Assembly (NCBI GenBank): GCA_024402095.1
Contig: JAKSJU010000002.1
Coordinates: forward strand, 29,123-93,122
DNA length: 64,000 nucleotides
Source of the DNA: Bacteroidales bacterium
Lineage (GTDB): Bacteria > Bacteroidota > Bacteroidia > Bacteroidales > UBA932
Direction of reading: 5' to 3'
Part shown: piece after piece, positions 54,530-64,000 of the stretch
Numbering within the stretch: the stretch's first letter is position 1
How the letters are laid out: every line of letters starts with the position of its first letter
Position numbers and translations under genes: made by a program
The notes under the pieces: model-generated
What the model saw: the letters and a program-made list of their open reading frames with translations, nothing else
Told to the model about the DNA's origin: nothing
Databases searched by the model: none

Positions 54530-55716
54530 TACTTGATATTGAGCTTTGCCTTGATATCCTTAGGAAGAGCGCTCTGGTGAAGGACGAAATCGAGAGTCTG
54601 AGCCTTCACGAATGCTTCGGAAGCATACCAGATACCATTATACTTGCCTGTCTCACCCCAGGAGTTCTTTACCATATAGTACTTGTTTCCGAACTGATCC
54701 TTGGCAATTCCGAAAATCTGCATACCGTGATCGTCCGTCATTGTCTTGTTGTCGAACTCGATCTGACGCTGCTCCTGTGAGACTGTCTTCTCTACGATAG
54801 TATTTACGGCCGGTTTCTCGGAATCGTCCTCACCTACCCAATGAGCCTGGTCCGAGCCGGCAGTGCTGCTTGCCTTGGCATCCACAAGGATTGCAAGTCC
54901 GTCACGGGTAAAACCGGTTTCGCTTACGTCTGCACCCCATGCAACGGTATAACCGTCATTGATAGCCTTGTCAAGCACGTTCATAAGCTCATCGACAGGC
55001 AGATTGAATGCCTTGTCTCCGCGCCAGTTGTCGCATACCTCGATTACAAACTCACTGTAGAAAGGATGATGTGTAAATGAAGTCAGTGAAACGTATTCGT
55101 CAGGATTGAACTTGAGAGCATCACGATAAGACTCCGGAGTATATTCCTTTCCGTCAACCTTGAATGTCTTCGGATAAGCTCCGAGATAAGCCTCAAGGAC
55201 AGCGTCGAATCCGCGTTTCCATGCAGTAGTAAGGGTTCTGTTCGGCTTCCTTACTACAGCGGACACATAAGCCTTGAGAACGGCGTCCAGTTCAGACTGT
55301 GCCGGCTTCTGTGTGCCATAGTTCATGCCTGTCATCTCAGCCTGAGGGACGATGCCGAACTGTCTGATGACCTCGAGTACGTCACCAGCCTCGGAACCTG
55401 CTGAGAAACCGAGGTTTCCGTCCAAACGTACATATTTGTCAGCTCTCTGTGAATAAGAGTGGGATACAACAAAGAATTCGGAAAGGTCTGGATATTTAGC
55501 AGGGTCCTTGATGCCATTGATACGGATAATCTCGGACTCAACGAAGCCGATTGTGGAAAAAGCCCAGCAAGTACCGCTGCTGGCCTGGTCCTTTACAGAA
55601 GTGATAGGATTTTCCTTAACTGTGGTGAACTGATAATCCGGCCAGTTGATCTTGGCCTGTGCGAATGCGGCGCATGCAGAAAGCATCACAAACGCAGAAA
55701 CGATAACTCTTTTCAT
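54529..55716 (-). CDS. Exported C1 (papain-like) cysteine peptidase, bleomycin hydrolase/aminopeptidase C type
   Basis: A 395-residue papain-family peptidase with a signal peptide (about 1-19, ending AFA|Q). Catalytic set: Gln44 (oxyanion), Cys50 in SSGTCWAFS, His330 in DDHGMQIF and Asn351 in KNSWG. Size and the long insert between Cys and His fit the bleomycin hydrolase/PepC branch, but those are usually cytoplasmic; here the protein is exported. It is a possible physiological partner, or self-target, of the stefin-like lipoprotein at 6.5 kb. It is preceded by its own -7 box. Confidence 0.9.
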   Translation of the reverse strand: MKRVIVSAFVMLSACAAFAQAKINWPDYQFTTVKENPITSVKDQASSGTCWAFSTIGFVESEIIRINGIKDPAKYPDLSEFFVVSHSYSQRADKYVRLDGNLGFSAGSEAGDVLEVIRQFGIVPQAEMTGMNYGTQKPAQSELDAVLKAYVSAVVRKPNRTLTTAWKRGFDAVLEAYLGAYPKTFKVDGKEYTPESYRDALKFNPDEYVSLTSFTHHPFYSEFVIEVCDNWRGDKAFNLPVDELMNVLDKAINDGYTVAWGADVSETGFTRDGLAILVDAKASSTAGSDQAHWVGEDDSEKPAVNTIVEKTVSQEQRQIEFDNKTMTDDHGMQIFGIAKDQFGNKYYMVKNSWGETGKYNGIWYASEAFVKAQTLDFVLHQSALPKDIKAKLNIK

Positions 55717-55737
55717 AATGATATGTGTTTAACCACT

Positions 55738-55745
55738 CAAATGTA
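55738..55745 (-). promoter_or_regulatory. Bacteroides-type -7 box for the C1 peptidase
   Basis: Minus strand TACATTTG, about 21 nt before the ATG at 55716, immediately beyond the gap terminator. Confidence 0.45.
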
Positions 55746-55747
55746 AA

Positions 55748-55780
55748 TAAAAAAACGGGCTCTTCAAAAGAAGAACCCGC
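55748..55780 (-). terminator. Intrinsic terminator of gap
   Basis: On the minus strand, GCGGGTTCTTC, a TTTT loop and GAAGAGCCCG form a long hairpin with one mismatch, followed by a run of seven T. It lies 20 nt after the gap stop and separates gap from the C1 peptidase gene. Confidence 0.85.
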
Positions 55781-55800
55781 ATAATTTATAATTCCTAGGA

Positions 55801-56882
<1,082 letters not shown>

Positions 56883-56890
56883 TATATTTG
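56883..56890 (+). promoter_or_regulatory. Bacteroides-type -7 box for surE
   Basis: TATATTTG, 12 nt before ATG 56903. It excludes the longer upstream frame as the translation start. Confidence 0.45.
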
Positions 56891-56902
56891 CAGAAATATA
56901 TT

Positions 56903-57727
56903 ATGAAAATTCTACTGGTAAACGACGACGGTATAAATGCTAAAGGACTGCAATCCCTGGCATCGGTCATGAAGCAGTTCGGAGAGGTTACAGTTGTGGC
57001 GCCGAAGCACCACCAATCAGGCACATCAATGGCGATTTCACTGGGAATCAGGCCCATCGCCGCAAAATTCGTCGGAGAAAAAGAAGGCATAAAATGGCAC
57101 TATCTGGACGCTACTCCTGCCAGTTGCGCCAAATACGCTATCGACATGCTATTTCAGGACGAACTCCCTGACGTAATCGTCAGCGGTATCAACCATGGAC
57201 TGAATTCATCCACGGCGGTATGGTACAGCGGGACCATAGGCGCAGCACGTGAAGGCGCCCTTGCAGGAATCATCTCCATCGGCGTTTCACTTGACAACCT
57301 TTCGCACGATGCCGATTTCAGCACTGTGGAGGAAATGTTCCCGGACATTTTCAGAAGCATTATGGCAAATGCCAGGACAGGTATAGTATATAACGTGAAT
57401 TTCCCGGATCTTCCGCCGGAAAAGATAAAGGGCATAAAGGTCACCACTCAGGGCTTCGAAAGCTGGATCAAGGAATTCGTGCCGTACAACAAGGAAATGT
57501 ACGACAAATTCGGAGTGCTGGCGCAGTCTGACCCGAACATGGTACTGCCTGTCGCGGAAGAGGGAGAAGTGTTCTATATGATGGCCGGTGAGGTGATTGC
57601 AGATCCGGGCAACACTGAATTCACTGACAACTACGCAAACGAGCACGGATACATCTCAATCACGCCGCAGAGCATAGACAACACAGATTACGACGAATTC
57701 AGGAGACTACAGGGCAAGATAAAATGA
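56903..57727 (+). CDS. surE: 5'/3'-nucleotidase SurE
   Basis: Metal-dependent phosphatase acting on nucleoside monophosphates. 274 residues. Begins MKILLVNDDGINAKG, whose NDDG aspartates bind metal; APKHHQSGTSMAIS and SGINHGLN with STAVWYSGTIGAAREG are the other conserved blocks. Overlaps lpxB by four bases (ATGA). Confidence 0.95.
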   Translation: MKILLVNDDGINAKGLQSLASVMKQFGEVTVVAPKHHQSGTSMAISLGIRPIAAKFVGEKEGIKWHYLDATPASCAKYAIDMLFQDELPDVIVSGINHGLNSSTAVWYSGTIGAAREGALAGIISIGVSLDNLSHDADFSTVEEMFPDIFRSIMANARTGIVYNVNFPDLPPEKIKGIKVTTQGFESWIKEFVPYNKEMYDKFGVLAQSDPNMVLPVAEEGEVFYMMAGEVIADPGNTEFTDNYANEHGYISITPQSIDNTDYDEFRRLQGKIK

Positions 57728-58830
57728 AGTACTACATCATAGCGGGAGAGGCGTCCGGAGACCTTCACGGAAGCAATCTCATCAAAGGACTGAAAGCCGC
57801 GGACCGGGATTCGGATATCAGGGTCTGGGGCGGAGAACTGATGCAGAATGCAGGCGGAGAACTTGTACACCATTACAAGGAAGGGGCTGTCATGGGTGTG
57901 ACTGACGTTCTTGGAAAAGGATTCAAGCTCCTCGGAAACCTTTCAGAGTGCAAAAAGGACATCACTGCATGGAACCCTGATGTGGTAATCCTGATTGACT
58001 ACCCGGGATTCAATTTCAAGATTGCGCGTTTTGCCCACAAGAAAGGGATCAAGGTGTTCTACTACATTGCTCCCAAGACCTGGGCAAGCAGGGAAAGAAG
58101 GAACAGGAAACTGAAGAAATATGTCGACAGGCTGTTCATCATCTTTCCGTTCGAGAAGAAATATTTCAGTTCCAGAGGCATTCAATATGTCTACAAAGGC
58201 AATCCTCTGATTGACGCAATAGACAATCACGAATACAGAAAGCCTGCCGATTACAACTATGTCGCTGTCCTTGCCGGATCGAGAAAAGGAGAAATCTCAA
58301 GGATGATGCCCGTATGCATGAAGGTTGCCGACATGATGCCGGACAGGAAATTCATCATTGCTGGGGCTCCGTCAAGAGATGAAAAGGACTATGCCAAGTA
58401 CATAGCCGGCAGGAAGAATGTCAGCCTGATGTTCGACAGGACATATGACATCCTCAAATATGCGGATGCCGCAATCATCAATTCAGGTACGGCATCGCTT
58501 GAAGCAGCATTGATCGGTACGCCTCAGGTAGTCTGCTGGTCATCCTCGGCCATAACCGTATTCATAGCCGACAAGATTCTGAAAGTCCTCGACAACATCA
58601 GATTCATCTCATTGGGGAATCTGATTATGGACAAATTTGTTTTCCAGGAACTTCTGCAACAATATTTCAACCCGGAGAATGTCCGTGAAGAGCTGGAAAA
58701 GCTTCTCACTGACGAGGGATACAGGCTTGAGATGAAGCTTGACTATAACCAGATACGGATAGAGTTGGGAGGTTCAGGCGCTTCAGAAGCGATAGCAAGA
58801 TCAATGATTGAGGAACTCAGGCGAAAATAG
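57724..58830 (+). CDS. lpxB: Lipid-A-disaccharide synthase LpxB
   Basis: Glycosyltransferase family 19 enzyme that joins UDP-diacylglucosamine and lipid X in lipid A synthesis, at the inner membrane. 368 residues. Seen: IIAGEASGDLHG at the N-terminus, IDYPGFN, YYIAPKTWASRERR and INSGTASLEAAL. Coupled to surE as in many Bacteroidota. Overlaps the convergent yggS-like gene by 14 nt. Confidence 0.95.
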   Translation: MKYYIIAGEASGDLHGSNLIKGLKAADRDSDIRVWGGELMQNAGGELVHHYKEGAVMGVTDVLGKGFKLLGNLSECKKDITAWNPDVVILIDYPGFNFKIARFAHKKGIKVFYYIAPKTWASRERRNRKLKKYVDRLFIIFPFEKKYFSSRGIQYVYKGNPLIDAIDNHEYRKPADYNYVAVLAGSRKGEISRMMPVCMKVADMMPDRKFIIAGAPSRDEKDYAKYIAGRKNVSLMFDRTYDILKYADAAIINSGTASLEAALIGTPQVVCWSSSAITVFIADKILKVLDNIRFISLGNLIMDKFVFQELLQQYFNPENVREELEKLLTDEGYRLEMKLDYNQIRIELGGSGASEAIARSMIEELRRK

Positions 58831-59464
58831 CGCGGCCGATCCTTACGATGGTGGCGCCGTTCCTTATGGCAATCCGCCAATCCCCTGACATACCTATAGA
58901 GAGCTGGTTGAAGTCGGTCAGCTCCGGGAAAAGGTCAACCAGATAAGCCATATAGGCATCTATCCTCTGGAAATCGGCTTCAACGACAGACTCATCATCA
59001 GTATTTGACGCCATACCCATCAGTCCGCGGAAACGGACTCCCGGATAATTGTCCGCATTGAAAAGAATGTCCAGGACATCTTCCTCGTGGAAACCCTGCT
59101 TGGTCTCTTCGGCCCCAATATGCATCTCCAGAAGGATATCCACTGGGCGGCCGGCTGTTCTTCCCCATTTGTCTATTTCCTGAAGGAGATGAAGGCTGTC
59201 GACGGATTCAACCATTGTAACATAAGGAAGAACCATTTTCAACTTGTTGGTCTGTAGATGTCCGATGAAATGCCATTCTATATCCTTGAAAGGTATTTCC
59301 GACAATTTCCTGCAGAATTCCTGTGGCCTTGATTCGCCGAATACGCGCTGCCCCGCAGCGTAAGCCTCTATGATCGATTCAACCGGATAATATTTTGAAA
59401 CTGCCACCAGTTTTACACCTGATGGCAGTTCATTCAATATGCTATTGAGATTATCTGCGAGCAT
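58817..59464 (-). CDS. YggS/PLPHP-family pyridoxal phosphate homeostasis protein
   Basis: A 215-residue single-domain fold type III PLP protein that helps balance vitamin B6 and amino acid metabolism. PLP lysine in LVAVSKYYP (about residue 26), then FGESRPQEF, WHFIGHLQTNK and the C-terminal SIGMSGDWRIAIRNGATIVRIG phosphate-binding region. ATG 59464 lies inside the last codons of yidC (14-nt overlap); a longer frame to 59614 is antisense-like noise within yidC. Confidence 0.92.
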   Translation of the reverse strand: MLADNLNSILNELPSGVKLVAVSKYYPVESIIEAYAAGQRVFGESRPQEFCRKLSEIPFKDIEWHFIGHLQTNKLKMVLPYVTMVESVDSLHLLQEIDKWGRTAGRPVDILLEMHIGAEETKQGFHEEDVLDILFNADNYPGVRFRGLMGMASNTDDESVVEADFQRIDAYMAYLVDLFPELTDFNQLSIGMSGDWRIAIRNGATIVRIGRAIFA

Positions 59465-61286
59465 TCTGCTTAGCCTGTTGCTGCTGTAACTTCTGTGCCT
59501 CTTCAAGTCTCTGCTGCCACTTGCTCTTAGGAAGAGGCTTGCCCTTGCTGGCTTCAACCTTCGCGAGAACCTTTGAAGGATCGACACAATATTTCTTGAT
59601 GACCCAGACTTCAATCATGGCAATGAGCTGTGAGAGAAGATAATAATAACTGAGTCCTGCGGACAGGTTGTTACAGATGAAGAACATCATGATAGGCATC
59701 ATCCAGACACTCATAATCTGCATACTCTTCGCGCTCGGGTCAGAGGCAGAAGGCTGGTTGGACATGGTCATCTTGGAATAGAGCCACATCACTACTGCCA
59801 TAAGCAATGCAAAAAGTGAAAGATGATCCCCGAGCAGCGGAATCCTCGTACCGAAATCGACTATGCTGTCATAAGTGCTGAGGTCATCAGCCCAAAGGAA
59901 TCCCTGCTGTCTCAACTCTATGGAAGCCGGGAAGAATCTGAACATCGCCCAGAGGATAGGGAAAGTCAGCAAGGTAGGAAGGCACCCGCCCATCACGCTT
60001 ACGTCAGCCCTCTTGTAGAGTTCCATTGTAGCCTGCTGCTTCTTCAGCTGTTCCTGCTGATTGTTGGTATTCGGATATTTAGCGTTGATCTTCTCGATTT
60101 CCGGCTTGAGAGCCTGCATCTTGGCTGATGAGGCATAAGACTTATATGTGAACGGAAGCACCACAATCTTTATGACAATTGTCATCAGAAGGATGATGAT
60201 ACCGAAGTTATCTATAAATCTGTGGAGGAAATTGAAAAGAGGGATTATTACATACTTCGTGAACCAGCCGACAAGCCAGCCTCCGAGAGGGATTGTCTTC
60301 TCATATTTCTGGTCATAACTCTTCAGAGTCTGGTAGTGATTGGGACCGAAATAGAATTCAAACGGAATCACTACGTCCTCACCCGGCTTGAACTCCTTGC
60401 GCATCCTGGCTTCACAGGCCATAAGGTTGCGTTCAGGGTCATCCTGAGACATGAATGTAGCTGAAAGCTCTCCTGATGAGAACTCGTCAGGGCATCTCAT
60501 GATAGCTGAGAAGAACTGCTGGTGGAAAGAGAACCAGCTCAACTTAGAATCTATCCTCTTGCTCCCGCTGCGGCCTTTTGCAAGTTCCACAGGTTTTTTC
60601 TCGCCGTCGAAATAGTAGTCAAGCTTTGAATACTGGACCTCATTCTTATATCCCTTCTCCATTCTCGGGATGAGAACGGAAAAATCCACGTCCATGGAAT
60701 TGACATTCCTCGGGATGACATTCCCGAGTCCCATGAAGGACAGTTCGTTCTTGATGAGATATCCGTCTTCTTCAAGCGTGTACTTCTGCTGAATATATCC
60801 TCCGGCAGCGAAAGGAAGTCTCATAGTCAGACTGTTCGAGGTCCTTTCACACAGCTGGAAAACGAAATCAGCAGTATTGATATACTCGCCTGCATAAATA
60901 CTGATGGAGTATTCACTGCTGTTCGGCTTGAAAATGTAAAGCTGTGTGCTGTCATAATTATAAAAATCCTTGACGAGCGCACTGTACGGCTGGGCACCCT
61001 TTGTATTGAACTCAACCTTTATCCTGTCGTTTTCAAGGCTTACAATCTCTCCTTCCCGACCATGGACTGCCTGGAGAAGAGAATCCTTGAACGCTGCCTG
61101 CACGGCTGGAAGCGTATCAGCGGATTCGGCGGCAGGTTCCGCAGCAACTTCACGGCTTTCCAGCACTACTTCAGTAGAAACTTGATTCTCAGCAGCATTC
61201 TTCTTGGCGCGGTCACTCTGATAGAGCGAGAAGCCGAGAAGGATACCGGCTATCAGCACAAATCCGATAAGCGAATTCTTATCCAT
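59451..61286 (-). CDS. yidC: Membrane protein insertase YidC
   Basis: Inserts and folds inner-membrane proteins, alone or with SecYEG. 611 residues: N-terminal helix (about 5-22), a large periplasmic beta domain (about 60-345), then the five-helix insertase core (FLHRFIDNFGIIILLM, later GGCLPTLLTFPILWAMF) and a basic tail rich in lysine/glutamine that may bind ribosomes. It starts one base into the DUF349 stop and ends within the yggS start, so the three genes are one transcript. Confidence 0.95.
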   Translation of the reverse strand: MDKNSLIGFVLIAGILLGFSLYQSDRAKKNAAENQVSTEVVLESREVAAEPAAESADTLPAVQAAFKDSLLQAVHGREGEIVSLENDRIKVEFNTKGAQPYSALVKDFYNYDSTQLYIFKPNSSEYSISIYAGEYINTADFVFQLCERTSNSLTMRLPFAAGGYIQQKYTLEEDGYLIKNELSFMGLGNVIPRNVNSMDVDFSVLIPRMEKGYKNEVQYSKLDYYFDGEKKPVELAKGRSGSKRIDSKLSWFSFHQQFFSAIMRCPDEFSSGELSATFMSQDDPERNLMACEARMRKEFKPGEDVVIPFEFYFGPNHYQTLKSYDQKYEKTIPLGGWLVGWFTKYVIIPLFNFLHRFIDNFGIIILLMTIVIKIVVLPFTYKSYASSAKMQALKPEIEKINAKYPNTNNQQEQLKKQQATMELYKRADVSVMGGCLPTLLTFPILWAMFRFFPASIELRQQGFLWADDLSTYDSIVDFGTRIPLLGDHLSLFALLMAVVMWLYSKMTMSNQPSASDPSAKSMQIMSVWMMPIMMFFICNNLSAGLSYYYLLSQLIAMIEVWVIKKYCVDPSKVLAKVEASKGKPLPKSKWQQRLEEAQKLQQQQAKQNARR

Positions 61287-62983
61287 TACTCCTCTCCCTC
61301 CTCTGCTTTTCTGATCTGGGCTTCAAGATTCTTGAGTTCTTCCTTTGCTTTCTCGATTCTTTCCTGCATCTGCTTGATCAGAGGCTCTGAATTCTTGGAA
61401 GCAGAGAAGAAACCGATATTGTTTTCGTATGTAACTATATCCTGCTCAAGAGCATGGTATTTGTCAATAAGGGAAGAAGTCTTTCTCTCACCGCCGCGGC
61501 GGGAAGAAGCCTGAGGGAATTTCTGCTGTATCGCATCCCTGAACGCTTTCGTGATATTGTCTTTCTCCTTGAACGGCACGAAACCGATGGACTGCCATTT
61601 TTCATTGAAACCGCGCAGAGCCTCGGCATTCTCGTTTTCGTTTTCAGAAGGTTCATAGGCCAGAATATCATCCACGAGTTTCTTCTTGGCCTTGAGGTTA
61701 CCATAGAAATCATTTTCAGGCTTGGCCTGCTTGTCCCTTTCAGCAAAGAAAGCATCACAAGCAGCACGGAACCTCTTCCAGAGCTGCTCGGACTTCTTGC
61801 GGGGAACAGCTCCGATTTCCTTCCACTGCTTCTGGAGAGCAATCAGCTGGTCGGTTGTCTTCTTCCACTCGACACTGTCCTTAAGTGCCTCGGCCTGCTC
61901 CACGATTGCCATCTTCTTTTCGAAGTTCTCATTCATCGAATCCTTGAAAAGTGAATAGAATTCACGCTTGCGCTCGAAGAACTTGTCACATGCAGCACGG
62001 AAACGGTCATAAACCTTCTGGTTCTCCTTCTTGGTAGCGAATCCGATCTTGCGCCATCTAGCCTGGATTTCCTCTATGGCCTTGCTGAGCTCGTTCCACT
62101 CGTTGGAAGAGGTGATTTCCTTCTCGGCTATTGCCTCGACTTCCTCACAGAGGCCGACTTTAGCTTTCAGATTTTCAGCCTGCTCCTCCTTGAGACCTTC
62201 AAAATGAGCCTGATATTTCTTGTTAATGACTGAAGTAGCAGCCTTGAACCTATTCCAGATATCCTCCCTGTACTCTTTTGCGACAGGTCCGAATTCCTTC
62301 CACTGCTCATGCAGTTTCTGCAGCTCATGGAAAGCATTCACTACGTTTTCATTCTCGGAAAGTTTCTCTGCAGCCTCGCAGAAAGCGACCTTCGCCTCAA
62401 GATTCTTTTTGAAATCGAGATCCCTGAGATCCCTGTTTATCTTGACCATATCATAGAACTTCTCCACAAGGAACTGATATGTGTCATTTATATCCCTGAA
62501 CTTTGCAGCAGGCACAGGACCGGCCTCGCGCCATCTGTTCTGAAGCTCACGGAAAGCTCCGAAAGAAGAGCTCACGTCATCCTGACCTTCCACAAGAGTC
62601 CTAAGTTCGTCGATTACGGCCTGTTTCTTTTCCAGATTCTCTTCACGCTCTTTCTCCTGCTGTCTGTTGAATTCCGCACGCTCCTTCTTGTAGTCGGCAT
62701 AGAGGGCCTTGAAATTCTCCTCCACTGCCTCGAAAGGATTGGAACTGTCCTCTCCGTTATCCGCCTTCAACTTAAGCAGCAGTTTATAAAATGCTGATTT
62801 AATGGATTCAGCTTCCTTGGAATGAAGCATGGCATCCGCACCGTCCTTCAGATTCTGGAACATTTCGGAAAGCTCGGCCAGGCCCTTGTCGGCAAGACTG
62901 AGTTCTTCCGTTGCAGATTCGACAGTTTCATTCTTTTCAATTACATCTGAAGAAAGCTCTTCAGGAACTAAATTTTCGCTCAT
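61286..62983 (-). CDS. DUF349 repeat protein, function unknown
   Basis: A 565-residue, highly charged, helical cytoplasmic protein. At least five DUF349-type units recur, each marked by a tryptophan pattern like QWKEIGAVPRKKSEQLWKRF. The C-terminus is a coiled coil rich in Glu/Lys. The family is widespread in Bacteroidota; its role is unknown. ATG 62983 is preferred over a TTG 30 bases upstream. Confidence 0.88.
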   Translation of the reverse strand: MSENLVPEELSSDVIEKNETVESATEELSLADKGLAELSEMFQNLKDGADAMLHSKEAESIKSAFYKLLLKLKADNGEDSSNPFEAVEENFKALYADYKKERAEFNRQQEKEREENLEKKQAVIDELRTLVEGQDDVSSSFGAFRELQNRWREAGPVPAAKFRDINDTYQFLVEKFYDMVKINRDLRDLDFKKNLEAKVAFCEAAEKLSENENVVNAFHELQKLHEQWKEFGPVAKEYREDIWNRFKAATSVINKKYQAHFEGLKEEQAENLKAKVGLCEEVEAIAEKEITSSNEWNELSKAIEEIQARWRKIGFATKKENQKVYDRFRAACDKFFERKREFYSLFKDSMNENFEKKMAIVEQAEALKDSVEWKKTTDQLIALQKQWKEIGAVPRKKSEQLWKRFRAACDAFFAERDKQAKPENDFYGNLKAKKKLVDDILAYEPSENENENAEALRGFNEKWQSIGFVPFKEKDNITKAFRDAIQQKFPQASSRRGGERKTSSLIDKYHALEQDIVTYENNIGFFSASKNSEPLIKQMQERIEKAKEELKNLEAQIRKAEEGEE

Positions 62984-63010
62984 AATATTGGAGTTAATTG
63001 TTATAACCTT

Positions 63011-63018
63011 CAAATATA
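63011..63018 (-). promoter_or_regulatory. Bacteroides-type -7 box for the DUF349-yidC-yggS operon
   Basis: Minus strand TATATTTG, 27 nt before ATG 62983. Confidence 0.4.
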
Positions 63019-63041
63019 CTGAAAATTTCGAAGAATTAGGC

Positions 63042-63049
63042 TAATTTTG
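63042..63049 (+). promoter_or_regulatory. Bacteroides-type -7 box for trmD
   Basis: TAATTTTG matches TAnnTTTG, 22 nt before the trmD ATG at 63072. Confidence 0.45.
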
Positions 63050-63071
63050 CAACACTTATTATTAAACGGAT

Positions 63072-63749
63072 ATGCGCATTGACATTCTAACGGTAGTGCC
63101 AGAACTGCTTGACAGCCCCCTTTCCCATTCCATTGTCGGACGTGCGATCAAGAAGGGCCTGGTAGAAATAAACGTTCACAATCTCAGGAAATACGGAATC
63201 GGCTCCAGAAAAAACGTCGACGACTACAGCTATGGCGGCGACGCGGGGATGGTAATGATGGTCGAACCTGTCTACAGAATGATAGAAGAACTGAAATCGG
63301 AACGCGAATACGACGAAGTCATCTATATGTCTCCTGACGGGGAGAAACTTGACCAGTCTATTTCTAACGGGCTGTCACTCCTGAACAACATAATAATTCT
63401 TTGCGGCCATTACAAAGGGATCGACCACAGGATCAGGGAGCATCTCATTACCAGAGAGATATCCGTAGGAGATTATGTAGTCAGCGGAGGAGAGATACCG
63501 GCGGCACTTCTCGCCGATTCTATTGTCAGACTGATCCCAGGAGCGCTGACGGACGAGACTTCCGCGCTGTCAGACAGTTTCCAGGATTCGCTGCTCTCCC
63601 CTCCCGTTTATACAAGGCCCGAAGAATTCAACGGCTGGAGAGTGCCGGATGTGTTGTTGAGCGGAAATCCCAAGCTTATACACGAATGGCAGGATGAGCA
63701 GGCTTTAGAACGCACAAAATTACTCAGACCAGAGCTGCTTATTAAATAA
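63072..63749 (+). CDS. trmD: tRNA (guanine-37-N1)-methyltransferase TrmD
   Basis: SPOUT-class enzyme methylating G37 of tRNAs to prevent frameshifting. 225 residues. The trefoil-knot SAM site shows [13 protein letters not shown] and [24 protein letters not shown] lies upstream of it. Normal length. It stands alone after a divergent gap with the DUF349 operon. No terminator hairpin follows directly. Confidence 0.95.
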   Translation: MRIDILTVVPELLDSPLSHSIVGRAIKKGLVEINVHNLRKYGIGSRKNVDDYSYGGDAGMVMMVEPVYRMIEELKSEREYDEVIYMSPDGEKLDQSISNGLSLLNNIIILCGHYKGIDHRIREHLITREISVGDYVVSGGEIPAALLADSIVRLIPGALTDETSALSDSFQDSLLSPPVYTRPEEFNGWRVPDVLLSGNPKLIHEWQDEQALERTKLLRPELLIK

Positions 63750-63793
63750 TTTTAAAAACTAAAAAATAATTTTTCATAAATTTTTCAAAAAAA

Positions 63794-63824
63794 TTTGTTG
63801 GTATTAAAAAAAGAGTTATATTTG
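63794..63824 (+). promoter_or_regulatory. Near-perfect Bacteroides promoter at window end
   Basis: TTTG (63794-63797), a 19-base spacer and TATATTTG (63817-63824) give the full -33/-7 consensus, the best match in the window. It drives the structured leader that follows. The 80 bases before it are AT-rich and hold nothing else. Confidence 0.6.
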
Positions 63825-63829
63825 CAACC

Positions 63830-63950
63830 GAAATGATAAACAACTCTACTCTTAATTCTTAAGAGATTCTAACCAACAATAATTAGCCTTCTTAAAGGTA
63901 ATACACTACTAACTAACCGATAAAGCTCCGCTGAGACAGCGGGGCTTTAC
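63830..63950 (+). ncRNA. Candidate small RNA or attenuator leader with two hairpins
   Basis: Downstream of the strong promoter no conserved reading frame is seen, only a nine-codon ORF at 63833-63862 (MINNSTLNS). A perfect hairpin (CTCTTAA-TTC-TTAAGAG, 63849-63865) overlaps its stop. A terminator-like hairpin lies at 63922-63948. This gives either a small RNA of about 115 nt or a regulated leader for a gene beyond the window. The class is unknown. Confidence 0.4.
63922..63948 (+). terminator. Terminator-like hairpin, possible attenuator
   Basis: AAAGCTCCGCTG, loop AGA, CAGCGGGGCTTT pairs over 12 bases with one G-T. It is followed by a moderately T-rich stretch (ACTCGTTTATT). From here to 64000 I see nothing else except AAGGAG at the very end, which could be a ribosome binding site of the next gene. 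Confidence 0.55.
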
Positions 63951-64000
63951 TCGTTTATTGGGGTAGCATGCACATTTTGACATTTTTGCACAATAAGGAG

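Noticed and set aside
59465-59614. Longer yggS-like frame starting at 59614
   Set aside because: The extra 50 residues are basic, low in hydrophobic order and overlap yidC in another frame; ATG 59464 matches the family start.

Overview
This window is chromosomal DNA from a member of the Bacteroidota, most likely the order Bacteroidales. The support is broad: many promoters of the Bacteroides type (TTTG at -33 and TAnnTTTG at -7); SusC-like carboxypeptidase-regulatory plus beta-barrel proteins; DUF4252, DUF349 and TamL-like lipidated Omp85 proteins; a PPi-type phosphofructokinase; and secreted GH2/GH3/CE15 enzymes typical of gut or rumen polysaccharide degraders. The genus cannot be fixed from sequence alone. 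Coding density is very high. Many neighbouring genes overlap by 1-4 nt when co-directional and by 4-32 nt when convergent. I saw no rRNA, tRNA, IS element, prophage or CRISPR array.

Layout. 1-6.5 kb: the end of rho, a nucleoside kinase, a short lipoate-protein ligase convergent with dihydrolipoyl dehydrogenase, uracil phosphoribosyltransferase and mnmE. 6.5-6.9 kb: a small lipoprotein that closely resembles animal stefins (type 1 cystatins), the most unusual gene here. 7-10.5 kb: a membrane LytTR regulator divergent from an outer-membrane beta-barrel receptor, with a perfect palindrome between them. 10.5-16.4 kb: AlkD-like repair protein, NCS2 permease, CE15-like esterase, a two-domain VOC gene split by an in-frame TAG, and a secreted Ntn-hydrolase-like lipoprotein. 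This stretch also holds two degraded gene scraps, a prenyltransferase start and a DMT transporter end. 16.5-27.9 kb: a large GH2 enzyme with a LamG insertion, a K+/H+ antiporter, an ECF sigma/putative anti-sigma operon bracketed by two DUF4252 genes, a GH3 enzyme, a zinc metallopeptidase and a BASS transporter. 28-41.7 kb: envelope and housekeeping genes (PlsC-like acyltransferase, two Omp85-family proteins, RlmD, CaCA antiporter, two small barrels, GNAT, RarA, SpoU methyltransferase, GH13, PPi-PFK). 41.8-63.8 kb: mostly core genes (ligA, rel/spoT, an Ig-like lipoprotein, ispG, RlmI-like, a 3'-5' exonuclease, aminotransferase, nitroreductase, pssA, C1 peptidase, gap, surE, lpxB, yggS, yidC, DUF349, trmD). 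The last 250 bases carry a near-perfect promoter and a structured, apparently non-coding leader or small RNA.

How the parts fit. The secreted GH2, GH3 and CE15 enzymes, the receptor and the cytoplasmic GH13 suggest plant or host glycan use, with sugars feeding PPi-dependent glycolysis and GAPDH. LplA with Lpd points to lipoate scavenging. LpxB, PssA, PlsC, YidC, TamL-like and Omp85-like proteins build the envelope. The stefin-like lipoprotein and the exported papain-like C1 peptidase form a testable inhibitor/protease pairing. It is equally possible that the inhibitor acts on host or competitor cathepsin-type proteases.
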